Source of the DNA: Ampullaceana balthica
Taxonomy: Eukaryota; Mollusca; Gastropoda; Lymnaeidae
DNA: 64,000 nucleotides
Reading direction: 5' to 3'
NCBI GenBank assembly: GCA_944989445.1
Contig: CALYLW010000127.1
Location: 1,030,490 to 1,094,489 of the forward strand
The position numbers and the translations under genes are program-made. Shown piece after piece: positions 48,001 through 57,000 of the stretch (position 1 is the first letter of the stretch; each line of letters opens with the position of its first letter). Under the pieces are notes generated by a model. It was not told the origin of the DNA. It did not search any database and saw only the letters and a list, made by a program, of their open reading frames with translations.

Positions 48001-51000
48001 ACTAGTAAAGATGTTGAGAAAAAGCAGTTTTTTTCACCCCTTTCTAAGGTTGTTAAGACCGCTCGTTTTTGAGGACCGGTTAACCTTTCAAAAAAAGACC
48101 GGTTAACCGCTCCGTATTTATACAATTTATACTATGTTTAGCGAACCAACAAGAGAATGGATCAAATGTTCCCATCGCGTCGTTTGATTTGACATCAAAG
48201 AGCCCGTTATGTACCGACTCTAGTGTTGCTGTCAAAACAGCGTATTAAAAAAAAATTCCGAACAAAGAATTAAACTGTAATGATATTCAATTTTTATGTA
48301 ATAATAGTATTAAAACGGCATATTATCAATTGTCAATTATCAATTTGTTTTTACGGACTGGTTAATCATTTTTTAAAATGCCCGTTTTACTGTCCGGTCC
48401 GTATTTTCCCTTAATTTTTTTAGAACCAACATGGGAAGGCTGAAGGCATCAAATATTCGCCTCGCCAGTTCTGCTGGTGACGTTACAGCCCGCTTGCGCA
48501 GCGCTGTTACTTCTGGTACTATGCTTCGGTAACTAAGCGAATACATTTTTTAAATTAAAAATTGGTCACTAGCAAACTCCACAAACAGTGATGACGTGTA
48601 TTTTTATATTTATAGACCAGAATATTATTATTATTAAGAAAACACTTTGATTTTGATGTCACGGTCGCTCTCGTGTTGGCTCTGGAATTCTGTCGTGACA
48701 CAACAAAAAATTAACTCCGGGTAATAAGCTAATATACCAAGTCCTGATAAAACGGAGAAAACAGTGATAATAAGAGAATTTATTCAAATACCATATTATG
48801 TTTCACTCGTCAACTTGCCAGAATTATTGAATTTTGCCGCACACACGATGATCCCCCACCCCACCCACCCAATAGGGTGGGGTTGAGCTACACTCGCCAT
48901 TTTCCAAGGCATGCTCTGACTCAATTTAAAAAGAAAAATGTTCCTTCCCCCAACCCACTGTAGATGTATAACAGTGGGGGAAGGGAGGGAAGGTGTCTCT
49001 TCTCGCGGTCTTGTATTGGTATGTCAAAGCAAGAGGCTTCCTTTTATATAAACATCAAAATCCTTTGTACAGTGCCTCGACAACTAAGCAAATTAAAATT
49101 TAAAAAAAAAGCATTCCTTAGCCGTAGGCGAAGTAGACTAATAGTGATGACGTGTAATATTATTTAGATACCGGAATAGGGAGAAAGCGATTTGAATTCA
49201 CCGTCGCTTAACACAACAAAAACAAACTCCGGGGTAAAAAGCTATTACGGGCTTATTGAAGTTGCGGGGGCTTATTGAAGTTTCGGGGGCTTATTGAAGT
49301 TGCGGTTAATCTATCCTGATTAAATAGGACCGGTCCTGAAATGAGGACCGGTTAACCGTTAACAACCTTACCCCTTTCTATATTTTTCCATTAGTGTTTA
49401 ATATGTTTTAGAAATACGGAAGACATTTTTATGATTTCTCTAAACATTCTCTTAAATGTTATAGACTTGTATTTATGTATGCTGTCAATACACAATGGCT
49501 TGCAAATTATTGAGCAACAAATGTGATTGGGCTGTTTATTTGAACGAGATATAATCATGAATTATAAGAGAATCAAAATTCTGATAATAGGCAAAATAAG
49601 TATTTACATTTAATGATTAACAAAATAAGTAAAAATTATTAATACTTATGGCAGCATCTAAGATTTTCAACAACAAAAATGATTGCTTAAGTTCAGCCAG
49701 CAGAATTTAAATATTAAAATGCGCATCTCCATATTAACTTATGACCATAGATGACAATATTATTTCAAAACATCTACATAATTTTCAAAAACTTTGTGAA
49801 ATCCTCCATTGTGCGTGACTACTAGCAATTGATCCTCATGTTAATCCCATGAATAAAAGGAAGTTATCCTTACTGGTATTAAGACCTAAATACCTAAAAG
49901 TTACTCTTTTTCTTCTAAAAACCCACTAAGGAATATACCAAATTTAGCAAAAGAAACGCAATCCATCTCCGTGTCATTCATTTTTAACATCAAAGGTGCT
50001 GTTACACAAAAACTCCGGGTAATACGCTGACGAATTGATGAAGTTACGGCTAACTGGTCCAGACAAAACAAGATCGGTCTCACTATTCAGATTGGTGAAC
50101 TGATAACAACCTTAAAATGTATATAACTGAATGAAAAAGTTCACATGCAGTCCTGAATGGAGATATTTATTGAGAAATTACTGTGACTAACCAAATAACA
50201 TTGTATATTACATTGTCTTTTGAGTTAAGGGAGAATCCTTAAGCCTAACTCATAAACTGAATTTTAAATAGTGCAAAAGTTCAGATATGAAGTTAAAAAA
50301 AGACAATGTTTCTTTATTAACATGAGCAAGATACAAGCTTTGCAGCAATTACATCTTAATTTCCTTTGTGTAGTCCTATTTCATCTATAACACGCATAAA
50401 TGTAACCATTTACACATGTTTCAAAACATTTTGAGAAAGAATGTTCAGTCAAGAACTTCTCAAGTGCTTAGACCTGTTGATACCTGATTTTAAATCTATT
50501 TAGAGAGCAAAAAACAATGCGACAGGCCAACATATTGCTTAATTAACCCAGAGCAGAAGGCTTAATAAAAGCCTTATTTAGTCACTGTAAATAAAATTTA
50601 ATTGCAGCAGGTGTGAACGACAGCTTGACTTTCATAGAAATTAACTAAGGGATAATTTTTCTTATGTTAACTTTCTAAAGTTGTCAAAATTTTCATGTAA
50701 TTATTCCATTAACATTGTATTTTTTTTTAGACTATCTAAATGTAAAATGGGTTTGATGTTTTTTTAACTTGAATTTATTCCTTAGTATGATAATTCAAAT
50801 GCATCGACAACAGTCTCTACTTCACTGAGCATACCAGCATCAACAACCTCTGCATCACTTTCAACCGGCACTACAACAATTTCATCCACATCTACAGCAA
50901 CATCAATTACTTCCACTTCAAGAATAACTTCCATGCCTTCAACAAGTAAGTTGTCTTCTGTTCAGCTTTATTTTCTATTTATTAGTCAAGTTCGTTACAT

Positions 51001-54000
51001 AGATTTTGTGTTCTATTTTCATTTATACCCATGTTTAGAGATGTTTTTAAGTCTGGTTTGGTGAATACTTAAGCATAAACTCACCTGATTCTTTTGGCTG
51101 CTATTTTGTTCGAAGCTGGTGGAGGGTAAATGTTTAAGCTGCAAAGAAAACAGTTACTTAGTTATCATACTGTTTTAAATTGATCAGTTTGAAAACATTG
51201 AGATATCAGATATTCCACGTGGAAGTAATGACAATATTAGCTCTTTTAAATAATTTGGTTTGGATTATAGTCTTCAGAAGTTAAGTAGTAAATTTGTAAT
51301 TCCTCTGTAGAATACCAACCTACAAAATACATAAAAATTATTTTCATACAATACAATAATGATGATGTATCCATTGTTCCATAAAATATACTTGTTAGGG
51401 CCACTATTCATTTAGTGGGTTTTTAATAGGCATGTGAAAATTTTAAAAATTGTTTGATAACTTTTAGTATGGAAAAAAGTGAGCAAAGAAATGTCAGAAA
51501 TGAGCCTTAAGCTCCAAAAAATGTAACCCAGATTGTAAGGAGGGGGGGGGGAATGCATTCTTCAGATCACTTGCTCTAAAGGATTTTTCAATGATGTCCA
51601 TGGTTTCTTTCTAATTTTCTTCACCTATTTATTCATAGGTAAGGCACCACCTAACTTGCCACCTGGTGTTCCCTTGATGGGACAGTATATAATGGGCCAG
51701 AGCACTATGCCTCCATTTTATGTAAGTCTTCTTAAGTGCTAATAAAGAATTATTTTTTGGGGATTTCACATAGCTTTTATTTTGTCTTAAATTCTTTGTA
51801 ATTAAATGTCAAACTTTTATTAAGGAACATTGATTCATTTTCCAGAGTATGCAACCCCCATTGTATGGCTATGAAGCTGATATGCAACTTCTACAACAGA
51901 GAATGCCCTTGGTAAATTCTTTTTTTTTGTGTAATTGGAATATTAAGAATTTATTTTTAAAATTTTGCCAACCCTCACGATTTTATCGGAATTATACGGA
52001 TTTTTTTTACCCAGGCTTATGAAATTCCGATAAGACCCTTAATCTTCCGATTTTCAAAAAAAAATAATTCACCCTTCAAAAATCCGAATGCGAAAAAATT
52101 ATAAAAAGAAAAGGCTAATAATGGCGGTGATGTATTTCGAAAATCAAAATGCCACTTCCTAGGTTTTTTCCTGTACTTCTGTTATCCAAGCGAACCGCCA
52201 TCTCTAACTATGTCTTTGTTGGCCATCCAATCGTACATTATTCCTTTTACCAGCCTAATAAAAAAAAATTAAGCTGTTCTGTGACTTTAAAAAAAATGGA
52301 TTCATTTTAAGGAAAGCTGCTAAAAACGTGTTTCCAGTGACTTAGCTTCAGAGTGTTAGCACTAGTACTAAGACTAGTCTAACTAAACAAATAGAGAAAA
52401 GACGTCATTCAGACATTCGTTTTCGAAACAGTATCAGTATCTGGAAAAACACTCGCCTGTGGCCCGTGGCGAAACATTTGCAATCTGTTCCAGGGCTAAT
52501 TATCTTTTGAAAGTGGTGGGTTCAATAACAATAAAAATAGTTTAATGCAAAAATTACAACTGCTGATAAATTAGTAAAGTAAAAGTAGTGAATATACATC
52601 TGTTAACAATTACTTTGTTGAAGGAATAGGAAATTCAGTTATGAGATCGAAAGTTTTATTTACCACCTTACTTTTTGGAAGAAATAAATATTTTTCCAAT
52701 GCCCATCTTTTTAATGCCAGAAATGTTTCTAGAAAAAATTACAATGAAATAAGGGCAATCATTAATTCAGTTAATTCAGATGACTGATATTCTTTCTAAA
52801 GTTTCTAACTAAAAAACTAATATTTAACTGAAAGCAAAGCTATCTTCAATTGATGAAAGAACTGTTAGACAAGTTCAAAAGGGCCACTAGGGAAATGCTG
52901 GAAAGCTGAAGTCTATGCAGCCTCTGTTCATATGTGGAAAAATGGTTATTCTCTTGTGTATCTGAATGCAATGTAAACATATTCAGTATTCTGTGGTGTT
53001 CTGTAGACACTTAAAATTAAAAGAAAGATAATGGATTTAACTTATTACTTTATGTTTATTTAGTATGTAGTTCTTAAATCAGCGCCGTGGGGTGCCGCGT
53101 TGGCAGGTCTGTTTTGAACAACACTTATGTGTACCTCTTTTTATAGAAAACTCAATACCTTATCTATACTAATTGGTTTGTAATGAAATATTACCAAATA
53201 AATGACTTAAGTTTAGAAAAAAAAGGAATATCATTTTTTAAAAACTTTTATTAACGTTTAAAGCCCCATAAGGTTTTCAGTAAACTTCCGCCTCAGTCCT
53301 GTAAGGATTTCCCGTATCGCGATCGACAGGTTATGAAATTTAAAAAATTGCTGTAAATGTATTTATAATGTTATTGTCATACTGACTTCATCTTTTAGGA
53401 TAAGAATGGTTATTTTAAAATTATCCAAAAGACCATTTTGAGTTAATACTATTTTACCTGTAGTTTAGTACTATTATTTTTACAAAAAAGTATAGCGGAA
53501 TCACATTTAAAAAAAAGACACGTAAAAACTACCCCGAAACTTCGCGAATCAAGCGAAAACACGAGCGAAGGCAATCGCCACCATTGCCAGAAGTCGAATG
53601 TATCTTCTATCCCGCACTGAATAGTTTTTACTTTCTGTGATTTCGTTTCTAAAAAGAGTACTATTGAGGCGCGCTTTGGTAATAGAGGCTAGGCGCGCAT
53701 TACCGCGCTTTGTCAAATTAAACGTTAATAAGTTAGTTGGAAATCTCATTATTGCATAAAATCCATAGCTTTTAGAGACTGAACTTGTAAATGTATTATA
53801 TCCACTCAATACCAATTAGTGTTCATAAAACATGGACATGCTACAACTCTTAAACCCAGGGTGTTCAATTCCAATCTAACAAAGTAAAAAAACAATATTT
53901 TCCACTTTTCTTGTTTGAAATTCAAAAATTGTACAATGAAATATTTTTTAGAATTTCTGGAATAAATTCATTTATAAATCACACCAATTTAGAGATAATT

Positions 54001-57000
54001 AATCTGTTTATTGACAAGTAATACAGCTTCCTGTATTTAAATCATTGTGAAATAAGCATTTAACGTAATTTATTGTTAATTTTCTTAAAATATGTTTCAA
54101 TTCAAATATGTAGATATTTAGTGATCCATATTTAAAACTATTAATATCAAGATAAAAATTATTGCATTAGCAAACAGGTAGCTATTATGATCTTGGAGCT
54201 TTCTCTGCACCTGGTGGATCAGCATTGCCAACTGGTCGGGATCAACAGCAACCTTTAACAACTTTTTCAGGTACCAATCAACAGCTTTTTATAATTTTAA
54301 AGTAGCTTGTGAAGATAATAAAATTTTAAAACAATTTTAATGGACTGGTTGACCATAACTTCAATTTGTTCGTATTAGCTTATTACCTGGTATTTCTTTT
54401 TTGTTGTGCTGTGGTTAAGATGCAGGGCAGCATACGAGAGCCAAAAAGTGAGCGACGGTGACATCAAAGCGCCTTCTTAATATTCCAGTATATAAATAAT
54501 ATACACGTCATAACTGTCTAGTTCGGCTAATGATAAACGACAGTCAAGACCGAAAGTGTTATTTTTATGTTACAAGAGTCATTTGCTAGATGTAAGGAAG
54601 AAACTGGATAGTTAACCAGTCCTCAAATTAAAGTTCGTTCTTATAGTGACAGTTTTCCTGCTAAGTACATACACGTCTAGATCATTTTACTTATAATTAC
54701 TAAGACGTCACATCTGGTATTTTCTAAACACTTTATTTCATGTGTGTTTGAAGAAGGGTAAGTCGAGTATAGCCTAAAACTTTTTGAACAGGAAAAATAG
54801 TGCATGGTTGACTTATGCCCGCAAAATACAGTAATTGCGGAAAGTTGACAATTGAAGAATAATTTAGCATTTGAAAAAAAAATCCAGTATTATCACTGTT
54901 TACTCTGTAAGATCACAAGTTTTAATATTATTTATGTTCCATTTTTTTAATCCGCCGAATATATGTGCATCACACAAGAAAGTTACACAAATGGACAAGG
55001 CGGTGTAAAATTTTTGCATTCTTTTTATAAACTATTGAAAAATACCTCGCTAATATGGAAGGTTTAACCAGTGGGTTTTTTTTTAAAGAAAAGGTCCTGA
55101 AGAAATCAAATGTCTTAACCTCGGATGTAATGCCATTGTAATATATACAAATTAAAAATTGACTGCTAATTAACACATACTTAAATTTCGCTGAGTTGAC
55201 GGGCATCTGGCAAGAAGCTGAACGCGAGTGGTGGTGACATCAAAGGCGCTTTGATGTCACCATCAGACGTCGCAAGGTGAAAATTTGGTATATTTTCTTG
55301 TTGGTTCTCAAAAACTTCAGGCAAAATACGGACCAGACGGTTAACCGCTTTTTTAAATGGTTAACCAGTCCTTAAAAATGAGCTGTCTTAGCAACTGCTC
55401 TATTTAAAAAGGATATGGTTGGCTTGATGAAATCTAAATTTAATGACTTTCGTTCTTCTGTATTAATTCTGAAGAAAAAAAATCAGATTCTGACCAATCA
55501 TGAACGTTTATTTAAGTTTTCTTAACATATTGGAATTATATTTTAAACTGTAAGCTATTATATTTCTCTTCATCACAATAGGAACTTCAGCTGACACCAG
55601 CAAAATGGCTCGTGTAGATGCCCAGAGCCCAAACTCCACAAGTCAACCTCAAAATGCCCACTCTGCCCAACAACCTCTTATTAATTTTCACTATGGATAC
55701 TACTACCCACCTATGTTTCCTGGAGCTGCAAGTATACAGTACCCTACAGTGTTTCCTGTAAGTAATTTGAATAATTGAACCTAGCATTTAGAAAAAAAGT
55801 TTAGAGGGGCAGGGGGAGGATTCTGCAATTTTAAAATTTAATAAAATTATTTTGTTTATTTAACAGATACCTCCTGTAACCAATGCAGCAGCTCATGCAG
55901 GTACGACTCCTACAAGTCAATTTCAAAAGACATATGCTTCACATGTGTACACAACTAAAGGTATTGCCAATATACAATCATCATATCTTAGATGCAGGCA
56001 ATACACAATCACTAAATAAAATTTTGCTAAATGCAACTTCATTACGGCAGTATTTTAAAAAAAACAAGTACATTTAAACTAGGGAAAAAAAATGGATTTT
56101 TTATAGACAAAATTGAGTTTAAAAAAATTAAGTCTTTAAATGTTCGCTTGAATTGGGGGAAAGTGCTAATAAATTTTTAAAAATAATAAATGGAAGTAAC
56201 TTTTTTTGTCAGGATATGATGAGTTAAATCAAGCCCAGGATTTCTCGAAAACTGGTTATGGCAGCTCTTCAAGCACTGGAAAATCAGCTGGAACAAGTAT
56301 GTCTACCAGTCACTTTAAACTTTACACTTGATGTTTTGTTCAGTTTTTATTGACATATGGAAAAAGTTGCATTAAATAGAACAATTCAACTCTTAATTTT
56401 TTTCAAGTATTTTTTTATAATTATCTTTGATGCGAGCAATTTTTCTTGAATCCCAATTTTTCAATCAATATCTTTTTAGCTTAACTGTAAAGAACCACCA
56501 AATCATACATTTTTTTAAGGATTGGGTAAATATATATTTTTTCCAGCTGTCTTGATATCATATGTTATTATCATACATTTTCCTCAATGATTTTACACGT
56601 GCTTTAAATGTGATTCTCTGTGTTGGTCCCTTTTCAGGAGCTGGCACATCAGAGATCACACCAAATGCTTATAATAAAACTCACACACAGGTTAGACTAG
56701 GCTTTTTTACTTCCTATTTTTCTCTTTCATTATTATTTATTGATAGGAAGCTTATAATTATAGATTTGGATTGGAAAATACAAATGTCTCTACCTATAGT
56801 GGATTTTTCAATTAAAAAATATATATAATTTGAGTGGCTGGTAGATAGAGGCAATTACTATTTTTCGCTTAATAAATATTTCATTTAAAAAATATATATA
56901 TATATATATACACTTAATAATTTATGTTGTTAAGGTTAATGAAACTATAAGAATTCCAAATTCATTTTTATTCTCAGGCATTTGACAAGCAGGGTTACCA

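Noticed and set aside
53549..53815. 88-codon minus-strand frame in an intron
   Set aside because: No recognisable motif, no repeat match, and no other coding evidence; probably chance.
54178..54180. Acceptor CAAACAG at 54177 for exon 17
   Set aside because: Using it breaks the frame; the TTAG acceptor at 54170 keeps the conserved SYYDLGAF reading.
56562..56828. 88-codon plus-strand frame spanning UBAP2L exon 21
   Set aside because: It runs through the acceptor and donor of exon 21 into intron; only 56638-56690 is supported as coding.
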